Assembly: GCA_032718475.1 (NCBI GenBank)
Contig: JAUCBJ010007482.1
Span: 1 to 64,000, forward strand
DNA from: Nemertoderma westbladi
Lineage: Eukaryota; Xenacoelomorpha; Nemertodermatida; Nemertodermatidae
Length of the DNA: 64,000 nucleotides
Direction: 5' to 3'
Shown: piece by piece, positions 11,091-22,815 of the stretch
Numbering within the stretch: the first letter of the stretch is position 1
Layout of the letters: each line of letters starts with the position of its first letter
Notes under the pieces: model-generated
Told to the model about the DNA's origin: nothing
What the model saw: the letters and a program-made list of their open reading frames with translations, nothing else
Databases searched by the model: none
Made by a program: the position numbers and the translations under genes

Positions 11091-11390
11091 ATTTTGTTAT
11101 CTGAAAAATTGCGAAATTAAATTTAGTTACTGGTGAAAAATAGTAGAAGTTACCTGTAGACACCTCTAGCGTCTGTAAAATAAAGGTTGGTAAATATGAA
11201 AATACTGGTTGCTGAAAAATAGCGATTTGAAAAATAGTAGACGTTACCTGTAGACACTCGTAGCACCTGTAAAATAAAGGTTGGTAAATATGAAAATACT
11301 GGTTGCTGAAAAATTGCGATTTGAAAAATAGTAGAAGTTACCTGATGCTAAGTGTAGACACTCGAACACCTGTAAAATAAAGGCTTATGA
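11091..11390 (+). repeat. Tandem repeat, ~93-bp unit (about 3 copies)
   Basis: Successive copies share AATAGTAGAAGTTACCTG, AGACACTCGTAGCACC and AAAATAAAGG. The middle boundary reads TACTGGTTGCTGAAAAAT (about 11203 and 11296). The array directly follows the tRNA-like head. Confidence 0.8.
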
Positions 11391-11619
11391 TTGGATGCAG
11401 TACTAGAGTTGGGGGACTAATAACGCCTCTAGCGGAATAAGCGGGAACTTGAGAAGTTACCATGGTTACGGATGAAATGCTGACATCTGATTGGTTGAAA
11501 TAATAACGACCACCGCAAAAGGTTGAAATGGTGGCTTCTGATTGGCTGCAGTACTAGAAATGGATGGTAATGATGGGCTACGGGTGACCATGTGCCCGTG
11601 TCATAGCATTGTATACTAC

Positions 11620-12066
11620 TTAGATAACAGTTATACGTCTCTATGACCAAAGCCTACTAATGTTTGGCTAAAGCCTGAAACACAGAGATTCCAAAGCCGG
11701 TCTTCTGGCTGTGGACAAAATACCCATACTGACTGAATTGCATGAGTTTCTGTATACAATCTCCAACACAGAGTGAAAACCGCTCTGATTGGTCGACCAA
11801 ACAAAGAACGAACAAAGAACAAAGAAAAAGTTACACGTGGACACAGCTGATAGATGTCGTCATCGGAGTTCCGATGTTTAGAGTATTTGGCTTATTGCGA
11901 CATAAAAGCGCTAGTTATGTCCGCTAAAGTACACATACAGAAGAAATGGCTTTTTATGTCCACTAAAACACTGGTACAGTAAGGAAACGGCTTTTTATGT
12001 CCGTTAAAACAACTACAGAGTACTTTGCGGGGAAAATAACCAGCTAATTCCGCAAAAGCCTTTACA
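11620..12066 (-). repeat. BEL/Pao 3' LTR (element on minus strand)
   Basis: This 447-bp repeat is identical in length to 22816-23262 and differs from it at four positions that I can count. Read on the minus strand it starts TGTAAAGGC and ends CTGTTATCTAA. The plus-strand element at 53666-54182 carries a homologous LTR in the same position relative to gag. A purine-rich tract (GGGAGCGG, minus strand) abuts its inner edge at 12067-12075, fitting a polypurine tract. Short ORFs seen inside are not genes. Confidence 0.88.
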
Positions 12067-12099
12067 CCGCTCCCAGAAAATGGGATTTAATTCTATAAA

Positions 12100-13020
12100 A
12101 TATAAAAAATCACAGTTTCTAAAATATAAAAATACTCTAAACAGTTAGTCTTTCTTACGCGGACGGCGTTTACGCAGTTTTTTGAGGCTAGCAAGAGTCC
12201 TTTTCTCTTTGGGGCGAGCCACTTTACTAGGAGGGCTATAACTCCTGGGTAAAGGGTGCAATACAATTGCATCGGAAGGTTTAGGGTTATGGTCGATGTC
12301 TCGTCCATTTCGATATGCTTCTCCTCGAGCTGATTTTCATCCGCTTATCGTTGGATGCGTTCGTCCAAAAACTCTTGCTGAGAATAGGGTCGTCTAAGTT
12401 CGATATCTTCTTAGAGATTCTGGATTTCCTGATCGAACTGAGATAAAGCTAATTAGTTTACCGCTTGGACTTGCTGCTGCAATTTACGTTTCTCTAAACA
12501 ATTATAGGTTCCTTTTCCGATCTTTTGACGAATAGTGTCCAACGCGTTTCGTACAACTCTCTTCTCCGCCTCGGTGACAGGTTGTATCGGGTTAAACCGG
12601 GACGATGATAAGGTTGAATGGCGATATTAGATGTCCGCGTCCCAATCCGATGGCGAATATTTAGGGAGCCCACAACCGGAGTGCCACTGACCAACTGTTT
12701 GTGTAACACTAGATCTTCGAACAGCGAGCACAGTCCGGGAGGATCCGTGATACCACCAGGACCAAGAGTCCGAGGTCTAACTAGGGAACGAGGAGGTCTG
12801 ACCGAGTATTCCGGAACTCCGATCATAGGTTTATTTAAGGATCGTTTGAATCGAGCGAGCGTAGGTGATACATCGAACAAGTTTCGCTCGAAACTCCCAT
12901 AAATATAGCGAGTAAAACCGTGTTTAAAGCAACGTCTCCGCGGATGTTTATGTCTTTCCGTTTGTTGGTTGGGTCTTGGGCATTCATCGCAATAATACCA
13001 AAGACACACATCTTGTAGGG
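12100..13020 (-). pseudogene. Unidentified 3' ORF of BEL/Pao copy 1, Cys/His cluster and basic tail
   Basis: The open frame at 12494-13009 (extending a few codons upstream without a Met) encodes a Cys/His cluster, CDEC then CFKH 16 residues later, followed by an Arg-rich region with many Pro-Arg pairs. Near 12590 the better frame shifts to one reading PVTEAEKRVVRNALDTIRQK, then Gln-rich sequence, and after two stops a third frame ends in KKLRKRRPRKKD (stop near 12145). I read this as one decayed gene with frameshifts. Its place between pol and the 3' LTR is that of an env-like or accessory ORF, but there is no signal peptide or membrane segment, so an envelope protein is unlikely. The function is unknown. 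Confidence 0.4.
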
Positions 13021-13046
13021 GAAACGCTGGTGATATTTATTCGGTT

Positions 13047-13493
13047 TTACAACGTTTCTCTCAAGAATTCCAAATATACGTTGGAATCGCTGCGTTTATC
13101 CGGCTCTTCAACGTCTTCCCTTTCGAGTCTGTTTCGAATAGAATTCTCGTGTTCTATTCTCGGTTTATCGTTCCGACTCCACTGGGTATGATATTTAAAT
13201 AAAACCATTTCCCTTTCGGTGTCTACATCGTCCGTATCGTGTAAATCGATAGGATGGCCAGTAGTTAAGAAGTCCATATACGTACCATTACGATGCGTAT
13301 AGCGAGCGGTGAATTTTCTATAGTCCAATTCACGCGTAAGTTGCTCCTGGGACATTGGCGGTTCGATATAATGACCATCGTCCTCCGTAGTAGTTGGACC
13401 AGCGTCGCCGCGTATCAAGCTATCAACAAACGCTTGTAAAGGTAGAGTATATCGCTCCCTGATACCAAGATCATCTTCTATCAACTCAGTCAT
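13047..13493 (-). CDS. Unidentified acidic/charged ORF in BEL/Pao copy 1 (148 aa)
   Basis: An uninterrupted frame from Met at 13493 to a stop at 13047. The product is strongly charged (many D, E, R), begins MTELIEDDLGIRERY and has a DTDDVDTEREM stretch near residue 90. No transmembrane segment, zinc finger or enzyme motif is visible. It lies just upstream of the Cys/His ORF in another frame (13009 onward), with only 37 bp between, so the two may be parts of one frameshifted gene. Placement downstream of pol and upstream of the 3' LTR is unusual for BEL/Pao. I do not recognise the family. Confidence 0.45.
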   Translation of the reverse strand: MTELIEDDLGIRERYTLPLQAFVDSLIRGDAGPTTTEDDGHYIEPPMSQEQLTRELDYRKFTARYTHRNGTYMDFLTTGHPIDLHDTDDVDTEREMVLFKYHTQWSRNDKPRIEHENSIRNRLEREDVEEPDKRSDSNVYLEFLRETL

Positions 13494-15212
13494 ATCTGCT
13501 ATATGAGTTTATCAATATTATAATGTGTTTATATTTAGGCTAGCGGGCGTCGCTGCCTACCCCTCTCTGCCCCCGGACAGTGCAAGATCCTCAGCGCTGG
13601 TGTTCTTTCGCCGATGTGCCTATCGCCAACGTAGTAGCTGCACAACGACCACAACAACCAGCGCGAGTCACTCCACCGTCCGTCCCAAAGGCTTAGATTT
13701 ACTTCAGGTTCTTACTGGAGAGTTAGGGCTACTTTCACAATTGCGACTCGCTACTGTAAACACACTTTAGTAGTAACATTCACCTATAAACGCACAAATT
13801 CCACACAACGTCACAAACCGCACACATTCGGGCCATTTGTACGTTAGTCAAGTGCCTTCCAGAATGTCACGTTATTATTGGGTATCTTTGGATACTAGCA
13901 GTGTGCTATTCATTCCTTATGCTATTCAATGGGGCAAGCCTTTATTGTTCTTTTAACTCACTTCTAATTCTAGCGTGGTTGTTGCCATGGTGACATTATG
14001 GAAAGCTAGCAGTAGAATTAGGGTAGTTCTCATGCATACAGATCTGGGATGCTATTTAATAGTAATTCTTTAATTGTCAATATTCCTCTTTATACATGAT
14101 TTTATGAATTTTATCGGCTATTGACTATATATTGGAGATTCTCGCACACTAATACACTTAATAAGGTGAATCTCCGCTCCCATGATCTCTTAATTAATGG
14201 AATTTTGGGAATGTTATAAATTGTATAAAAATGACAATTTATCAAATTCATTAAAAGATATGAATTTAAATTTATTCCCGTAAATTTTATTATTTAATAT
14301 TAAAATAGACACAATTTTATTCCAGAACATATCTGGGGACTGGGATCCTTGATTCTAGGAAATTTGTTCTTTTAAGAGTATCGGTAAGTGCTACGATATC
14401 TTAATTGATCTTAATTGATATCTTAAAGGATCTAAATTTTGACAGATTTTAATTTATAGATTTTCTAGAGTTTACTTGTAAGTAGTTACTCTATTGTATC
14501 TATTTGACAGATTTTATAAATATTAATAATTAATATTTAAGATGGGCACCGGTTTATTCCAGAACATGTCTGGGGACGTTAACCATTGATTCTAGAATTT
14601 TGTCTTTCAAGTATATCGGTGGGTGCCGCGATATCTTAATCGACTAGAATTACAGATGGTCAAAGGTTTTAACAGATTTATTTTGCGTTATACGCTACTG
14701 TTAAAGGGACATCACGCTACTATATGTATTATTTAATATACGGTATGAGAGCAATATCGCATGAAGCAATGTCAGTGAGAAGAGGCAAGTCGTTTCCAAG
14801 GTCTACCCAGAGCTTGGTTTAGCCGAGACACGAGGATCTGAATTTTGCATTCCTAATACTCTACTTACCAATAATACTTGAATATAGTAGGAGCTTTATT
14901 GTACTTTAAAAAGTACGGATATTTCATCATTTCATCTTACTGTAGTCACGTATTTATAATGTAATACGGACAGTAAGGAAAGAGAAAAATAATTATTTCT
15001 CGCCGTCGCACTAAATATATAATATATAAGTAATTAAGTAATAAACGCGAGTATATATTGCACTAATCTACTAAATAATCGCTAAAATAACATTCTACTA
15101 AATAAAATTAAAGAAAACGATTATAATAAAATTACATAATAATACATACATAAATATAAAAATAATAAAACAAATATAAAATAATATAGTCACACACCCA
15201 CTCCAGACGCTG
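13494..15212 (-). other. Spacer inside BEL/Pao copy 1 with a ~240-bp duplicated block
   Basis: No gene was recognised. Two related blocks (about 14300-14450 and 14540-14690) share TTTATTCCAGAACAT, TCTGGGGAC, GATTCTAG and CGATATCTTAAT, an imperfect tandem duplication. The stretch 14950-15200 is very AT-rich. Confidence 0.65.
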
Positions 15213-15811
15213 TTACGTTGGGGAGTCCCTAGATGTTTGTTGGATTAGGGAGGTGGTCGTGGGAAGAGTATCTTGGATTCCATAGTTTCTGGATAGTTCT
15301 CTGTCTCTTTCCAGTAAACATAAACAACCAACTGGGCGATTGAGCTGCTGTGTCTCGAAGACAATTCCAGGTTTCCTCTTCGTCCTGGAATAGTGACGAT
15401 AGAAACATCGCTTCAAATACACGACGGCCTTACAAAGCCGATTCCAGGATCTATAGTGGTCCATCGCTCCCGGCAGGAGAGGTGAGAGTCCCGGCGAGAC
15501 GTCTGGTGTTCCAGATCTCCAGTCTCTCTCTCTGATCTCCACAACAGATCGGTTCGCGGTGGGTGAGTTTAGATCCACAGCATCGTCCCTGGCAATGTGT
15601 AATACAGACAGATCTATCACGGGTTTAAATAACCTTGATTTACTCGTCCGGGTTTTAGGTTTGACTTTCTCCGCTCCCTTGGCTTGTCTATTCTCAGCCG
15701 TGGTAAGATGGGGAGGCCATTCATCTTCTTTACTTAGGAAGTCGGGTCCACCTAACCAGTCTGGAGTATCTGTCAGTTCTTGAGGAGTTGCTCCTCTGGA
15801 AGCGATGTCGG
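15213..15811 (-). pseudogene. BEL/Pao pol remnant (end of RNase H to start of integrase)
   Basis: Read on the minus strand from 15811, this encodes sequence homologous to 63245-63680 of the plus-strand copy: an ADIASRGATPQEL segment, DTPDWLGGPDFLSK, then IDLSVLH and VVEIRERDWRSG. Homology stops after HYSRTK (near 15388); beyond that the frame (to 15213) does not resemble the partner, so the integrase zinc domain and catalytic core are missing. The remnant is joined out of frame to the protease end because of the upstream deletion. Confidence 0.85.
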
Positions 15812-18800
15812 CTAGATTAATCGTCTCGGGGCAATATCTCCATTAGAGTTAATATCGTCATTATCTGAGGAGTATGATGTTCCCTCAGTTGGGTCGTCCA
15901 CCTCACTGCTCTCCGCTTCCCATTCACTTACTTGGTATACCCGTTCTTTTGGTAACCTTTCCATGAGAGTTCTACGGGAAGGGCCAGTAAAGTACCAACC
16001 TACTCTAGTTCTTCCCGCATAGGCTTGTAGTGGTTGCGGTTGAGCAGGCTGTTTCTCCAATGTCTCAAGCGCCTCATGCGCATTTTGGCCGATGAGTATT
16101 TGCACTCCAGGGTAATCTGTGTTGAATCTAGGTATATTAAGCCGCTGGGTGAAATCGTCCTCATCCCAGTTATAAGGTTCTACTTGGCTGGTAGCGAAGT
16201 TCTTTATCGCCACCATTTTTACTGACCTTATGCTGTGTTCTCCTAGTTCATCCTGGGGGGTGGACAACGCACCTACATAATAATCCGCTATTACTGTAGA
16301 TTTCCAAACCTGCATAATTCCTGACATGTTTAACTTAGTTCGGAACTTGGGTTGTCCAGCAAAGATGTCTTCGGCTAGTTCTTTGTCGATGAATGTTCCT
16401 GTGCTACCGGAGTCAAGGAGGGCGTTCACTATATAACTCCTTTTAGGTCCGTGGACCCTCAACTGCACTATGGGAAATTCTCGGATTCCTACATTGGAAG
16501 TTGGTGCTTTCCAAGATGGTTGTCGGTCAGAAGTAGTTAGGGGGAGCTCGCTGTCGGTGTCCTTTTCATACGTAAGTGCTCGATACACTGCGGTATTTAT
16601 CAGGTAACAGGATTCGTTTTCGTCGGAGAATTCGTCCGTATAGAATCCTTCCATCTCAGAACTTTGGTCAGTGTCGTTCACATCACTGAATTGGACATGT
16701 AGTTCGGACTCACTTACCTGACTCGGGCTGTTTCGTTCGAATTCAGTGTGCAACAAGATATGATGTTTTGCGCCGCACTTTGCACACCTTGCGTCGGAGT
16801 AACAGGTTCGCCGTTGGAGTCCTCGTCTGAGGCAATTATAACACAACCGCTTATCCCACATGACTTCACGTCTATCCTTTAGTGATTTCCTTAGGAATTC
16901 ATCACACACATTCAAACGGTGGGGCCCGTCACACAGCGCACATTTCGGTTTGATGTTACTTACCTTACTTTGAGTAACGTTGTGCACACTCGTTCTTTCT
17001 TCGGGCTTTCTTACATGAATTCTCTTAGGAGACGTAGGAGGAGTTTTTCTTACCTGTTCTCTCCTGTCATTGGTTCGAGACTTGAATTTACTTACGTCCT
17101 TAGGCGCTTTGTTGTCATAGTAAGATCTTTCAGTGTCTTTCCCGCTGTCTTCCTCTTGAGAAGCCTGGCTTTCGCCGTCGTCTGTATAACACACTGGTAT
17201 TACCTTTCTCCTAGAAACGGGTTTCTCACTTACCTTATTTTCCGGTGTCTTCTCTCTGGACTGTTTTAGGAGCTGTAATTTTACCTCTCCATCTAAGAAT
17301 GACATGAGATCAGCCATGGTAGGGTCTCTTCGTTGTTGTTCCATCATATATAACACTTTCTTGTCCCAGCGTGTACCTACTCCACCCTTGGGCAAAGTAG
17401 ATGCTAAGGCTCCTACAACCATAGAATTCTGGTATTCATGAGACTTACCTAACCAATCTAGTTGTCTACAGATCTCCTGAATCTCGTCGGAAAACTCTAT
17501 AATCCCGCTGCTAATGAACTTTCGGGGCGCTACCAATTTTGCATACAAATACCTAGCTATGTTATTCCTATTACCATACCTGATGTTTAGGGTATCCCAA
17601 ACTTGTCTTAATCCATCTGGATGTCCAATAAACTTTAACGCCATTAACTTGGGAGATCCTTCCAAGCACTCGATGAGGAATCTAAGTTTCTCTCCGTTAG
17701 ATAGCACAGAGTTCTGTATGTTATCTTTGTAATATTCATTAAAAGGTAACCATTTCATCTCATCTCCATTGAACTTGACGATCTCTCCCACCTTTACCGC
17801 TTGACGGGCTTCGGTTCTAGCCATTTGACGCGTAAAACTTTCTTGGGCCATCGTGTTATTTAATATCGAGTTATCGGTATATAAATTTCTCGGATTATTA
17901 TCAAGTCTATATGGAATATCATTGTCAACAGGTTTATAATTACCCTTAATAGGGTTTACTATAGGAGTTTCCACTTCACTAGCAGTATAGATGCGTGTAG
18001 GCTCCACACCTTGCGCATGAAATACTTCAGACCTAACAGGTTGACACATTGTTACAGGGGGTGGTGGTATACCCTTTTGGAGATTTACTAGTTTGTCGCG
18101 TTCTAACGCAATACTTTGCTGCACTTCTTGCAACTCTAACCTACCCTCTCTAATTGTTCCCTTTAACTGCTGCACAGTCTCCCCCATCTCCTGGACCTGC
18201 TGAGAGGAGCAAGAACGGTGTTCCCTCAGCTGCCCGAGCAGGAGACCCATCTCCCGTCGTCCCTCATCTACCCACTCGACCGCCGAAGCGGGAGGCGCCA
18301 ACGTTGTAGCGGGCGGACGAGGGACAACGGGCGACAAATCATTAATATTTCGCTCGGAGTCCAGGACATGAACATTTTCAGGGGTGGTTCTGTGGGGCAC
18401 AGGTAGCTTAGTGCTGTGCAGAGGGAATTTAGAGGTAGGTTCAGGGAGTACAGGTGTCTCTATCACCGAAGGGGTGGCTTCGAGAACAGGCCTAATTATT
18501 TCAGGCTCATCTACTATAGTAGGGAGTCTTTCTATTTTAATTATTTGGTCTGTGGGTTCTGTACTACCTAAGTCTGTGTTAGTTAGTTGCCTTCTAACAG
18601 CTGGGGGCAAATCAGGCAATTTCTGACGGTGGGACATTCTTCTACGCCTACTTAGACGAGATCTATTTCCTCCGCCTTCAGGATCGGTGGTATCGCCTTC
18701 ATCAGATGATGTATATCCCTGTCTTTTGGGAGTAGATCGACTCATCATCTGCATTTGACTAGCTGTTAACTGTTTATTTATGCAGTCTTGATTCTCTTGA

Positions 18801-18883
18801 ATATTTTCCAACTCTAGTTGGGCGATCTCTTCAGACGCTCTCCGTTCTGCTTCTGCCGCTGCCACTGCCGCTTTTCTTTCCAC
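15812..18883 (-). pseudogene. BEL/Pao gag C-terminal part and protease (copy 1)
   Basis: The 1023-residue frame covers most of Gag plus the aspartic protease. After a Glu/Gln-rich coiled segment there is a conserved gag region (VKVGEIVKFNGDEMKWLPF near residue 360, DUF1759-like), zinc-knuckle-like motifs near 660-720, and the retropepsin motif ALLDSGSTGTFID near residue 830 (DUF1758-like). The first knuckle reads CYNCLRRGLQRRTC; the other copy has CYNCLRPGHQRRTC, so this copy has lost the zinc-binding His. The frame runs through the Gag/Pro boundary without the stop seen in copy 2, then ends at a deletion junction (APRRLI, 15812-15830). The N-terminus is separated by a frameshift near 18850-18880. 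Confidence 0.9.
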
Positions 18884-20171
18884 TTCGGCTCGCTTTTCTT
18901 TCCGCTTCTGCCTCTGCCGCTGCCGCTTTTCTTTCCACCTCTACCGCCTTTCTTTCCGCTTCTGCCGCTGCCACTGCTGCTGCCACTGCCGCTGTCTTTC
19001 TGTCTTCTATACGTTTTTTCTTGACTTGTTCTTCTTGGACTCTAGCGATGCGGAGGCGTTCATCAAATTTAGCTTGGTTCGCAGCTATCATATCCGCATC
19101 GATTGCGTCCAACACAAGCTTGGCTCCTTCACTATTAGGGCGAAGTCCAGACAGCCGTCTCCTCAACTCTTCGTCACCTACAAATCGTTGATAGTCTGAC
19201 AGATAGATGTCAATAGCATCCCTCTCATGCGGTTTCTCTGCCGTCGCTTCACTTTCCACTTGGGAAAATGTAGCGTCTGTTGATTCTCCATGGGTTGAGC
19301 GCTCAGCCAGCTGAGATTTCCACTGGGCAGTTCCTTGAACTTGGAGACTCACCCGCTGAAACCAAGTCTTTACGGCAACTTGCAACGACGTGTCTTGTCT
19401 TCTTTTCGAAGCCTCCTCAAAGGCCGATAAGATTAGTCTGATTCGTAGAATTCTTTCTCTAACTTGATAAAGCAGCTCTCCCTGCTCTTGAGGTCCTTGG
19501 GGTTGTCGAAACAGTTGTTCCTTTAATCGCTCCATAGAGCTGAAGAATCCCTGTACGTATCCTGCTGCTGACCTCTTCCACACAGCTGGATCGCTGGTTT
19601 CTTTTGTCACTCCCATCCTGTGTATGTCTTCCCAGGCAGCTTCCGATAAGTCAAACGGGAGTCCGGGTCCGGGGAAGTTCCATTGCGACTCGACAATAGA
19701 CTTCAGTTCTTCCCTTGTGTATCCCGCATAACTATCCTTGGTCGATCGCTTACTTCTCGCCCAATCAATCTGGTGTTCCTCCACCGCAATCAATACCCTA
19801 GTGAGTACGGCTGCAGGAAGGATGAGAAGGGGATCCGAATAAACCGCATCTGCCATCTTAGCTCCGCGCTCGGGTGTCAGCTCTACAGTATCCGCACTAC
19901 TGGAGCTGTCGGGCCGCTGAGAAATAAGTTCTCGGCTCGAGTGTTGCTGCTGTTCCGCTGCTTCTTGGTCCCGCTTGACCTGAGCTCGAGTGCCTATGAT
20001 AGACCTACGGTGTTGGACTAGCCTAGGGTCTGATATTACTACTGGAGGGATGATCTTTCTTACAGTAGGAGGTGAATTGAACTTCGGTCTCACACGTTCC
20101 ACACTCCTGTCTGGGTCACAGATGGTTGTATCTAGGAGACTGTCTGACAGGTTTTGCTTTGTGTCAGACAT
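18831..20171 (-). pseudogene. BEL/Pao gag N-terminal part (copy 1)
   Basis: This 446-residue frame starts at MSDTKQNLSDSLLD and aligns along its length with residues 1-400 of the plus-strand Gag (57152), which fixes the start. The C-terminal part is an Ala/Glu/Lys/Arg low-complexity helix (residues 390-440) coded by GCN/GAR-like triplets. Here the frame slips, ending in a Ser/Gly/Arg-rich artefact, while the real sequence continues in the 15812-18883 frame. The triplet-rich tract is the obvious place for a replication indel. Confidence 0.9.
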
Positions 20172-22815
20172 GTTTGTTTGTACAGTTGAATGCCTACTGC
20201 TATATTACAGTTTAAGCAAGTCTAGTAATTCAGTATCACCGTTAGCCTAGTAATTAATTACCGATATCGTTACTCTATGTAACGTGATATATATACAATA
20301 TATTAGAATACCGGTATACACTTATAGTTATATATAAGTATTATTACAGACTAGGTTTGTCACAGAATACCGGTATATAATTTCAGCACAAATATATATA
20401 AATATATAATAGGCCTATCGTGAATACCGGTATACAGCTTACACTTATAGTATATATATAAGTATTATTACAGACTAGAATTAATTACAGAATACCGGTA
20501 TAATTTCAGCCTAAATTTATAGAAATAAATATAATAAGCCTATCGTAAATACCGGTATGTCAATTATTTTAGAATAATTGAATTTCTGAATTTTAGGGGT
20601 TACTTGGTTACTTTACTTTACTTGATTACCGTTATTTAAGCAGTAGTCCAACTGATATTAAGACCTAATTGATGTATGACAGGCCTACTATTTATAAATC
20701 GGTTTGAGTTGATTTATAATATATATATACCCGTATAATGGGTTTTGTCAATATTTGAAATAAATGTTATTATTTCTGGGAAGGAGTCACTACACAGAAG
20801 CTGTGCGCTCTCAGTGAAGTGCTACTTGTTGGACACTAAAACAAATAATTCTAATTTACCTAAGTTACTTAATACTACAAATTACGTACAATTCGGGGTG
20901 AGATTACAATCTCTAAATAAACACAAAAATTTACACGTACGAATTTTTAGGGTAATTTTACAAGAAGTCTACAAACCAGCCTAACAAAGGGTTAGAATAT
21001 CTGGTTATTACAACGGACAGGGTACTACGGTATTTGAAAATAACAAAGCAGTAGTAAATATACTGCATTGTCCAGATAGGAAAAATACCACCGTCTGACG
21101 ACTTATAGCCGTAGCGCTATAAGTACTATGTTATGTTTCACGGAGTGTTCCTACCTAGAAGTTAATTACCGCGGTCTACCAGAACCAACGTGCCTATTAA
21201 CCACTTTACAACACAAATATACTGCCTACACACTAATTACCTTCGGAAAGTATTGTACACTAAACCCTAAATTAGGTACAAGTACTTATATAACAAATAA
21301 CCAGCAGTTAGAAATACTTGTACAGCTAAAGGAACCACGGTATCTGCTGGAGTGACCGGGGCACAAAATCACCAGTCTTTACCTACGCCAAGCAGCCCTG
21401 ATGTAGTACCGGGGTTAATTTAACTATAACGGTATGTATAACAAGCACAATTACTGTAGGAATAAACTTGGGGTTGTGAATGTTGCGAATAATCGCATAA
21501 ACTCTGAATAATAAATATTACGCTACGCGTACAGACTACTCAAACGAAATACAGACCAAACGCTGGCAGACTACTATCAGGCCCAAACAAACTACAGTAT
21601 ATGCAGACTCCGAAATGGTTAGTTAGTATGCGTTCTAACCGAGTAGTACGAATTATTCTTTCGAGGGGATTTACCTCACAGCACTGGAAGCCCCTACGTT
21701 CCTAACTGGTACTTTATCGGACATACACTCTACACACACTACAATCTCTTCAGACTTAACAACAGTCAGACAACAGTCCAGCCCACAAATTATCTGTACA
21801 ATCTGAGCAGGCTTACACGTCTTCTGCTCAATATTAACTTTCAAATAAATAAAACTGACAGAAATAGGCCTAAGTAAAATCCCAATAAAAACCAGGCGTC
21901 CCCGATTACTTATTAAGACCTACCGGTATATAATTATCAAAATCGAATAATACTGCTGTACCTGTACTGCTGTAAGTACCGGTTCGGGTGGTTAGGTAGT
22001 TAGGCCTACTGGGTACCGGTTGACCGGTACTTCAGCTTTATTGCCTACTGCAATACAGAAGCAATAACTGTTATTGTTCGCGCTTTCAGACCTTTAGCAG
22101 TTTAACCTGCCAAATTTAGATGTCTTCTAGATTATAAATCGACTTTAGCCTATGACGAGTATTTGATACACTACATTAGCCGAAGCCAGTCTATGCGCGA
22201 CCATTCACCCGCTGGATATACCCGGGAGACTGGATTCGGAAGCTTTGACCTTATTGCGGTGTAGGCCTACTGTATTATTCGACTGATCGTTAATATATAA
22301 TCTCTGACCAATATTATTCACTTTCGGGAAATATTAACAGTTCCTTTAGGACATGGCGCTCTAAATATGTAAACAGAGTTATGACTTACACGAGACACAA
22401 CGGGATGGCTATGGATTCACGTATAAAGCGTATTCTTTAGGAGATGCTTTGTTATCAGTCACAATCATGCACACTACCGCACAATGCTGCACACCGATCT
22501 GCCGACCTTCACTAATTTTAGTCACATATAAAGAGAACAACAACCGACTCCTGTAGTGCCTATGAAATAGCATTAGATTCACTCCAAAACCAATATAATG
22601 TAAGTCGCAATTGTTATATGTAACCGGTCTCTCTAACCTTCAGTATATCAAGAAGATTGGGGTTTCTGATTATTGATCGATATTATCCAAATATAACAAT
22701 ATTCCACCAACTGATATAATTAATAATCGACAGTAAATAGCAGTAAAAATGCGGTGTTTGTAGTTGACAATATGATTTAACACACTGACTTGTGATTAGT
22801 TTGTGTTGCGATTGA
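20172..22815 (-). other. Long 5' leader of BEL/Pao copy 1
   Basis: The 2.6 kb between the 5' LTR and gag has no long ORF. It aligns with the leader of copy 2 (54183-57151): shared landmarks include CTGCTTGGCGTAGG (minus; near 21385-21400) and the start-codon-proximal ACCGGT cluster. Copy 2 has an extra ~280-bp tandem unit that this copy lacks. Such a long conserved non-coding leader presumably carries packaging and translation signals, an inference. Confidence 0.75.
20280..20565. repeat. ATACCGGTAT palindrome cluster upstream of gag (copy 1)
   Basis: At least five ACCGGT cores, mostly inside ATACCGGTAT, alternate with TATATAAGTATTATTACAG and related AT-rich blocks over 285 bp. The cluster is conserved at the matching place in copy 2 (56800-57075). 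Confidence 0.85.

Noticed and set aside
11742-11927. 61-codon ORF, also at 22938-23123
   Set aside because: It lies inside the BEL/Pao LTR pair and is conserved only because the LTRs are nearly identical.
12494-13009. Envelope protein of the BEL/Pao element
   Set aside because: No signal peptide, no membrane segment and no furin-type site; the position alone is not enough.
13525-13770. 81-codon plus-strand ORF
   Set aside because: Antisense to the element, Thr/Ser-rich by composition, with no supporting feature.
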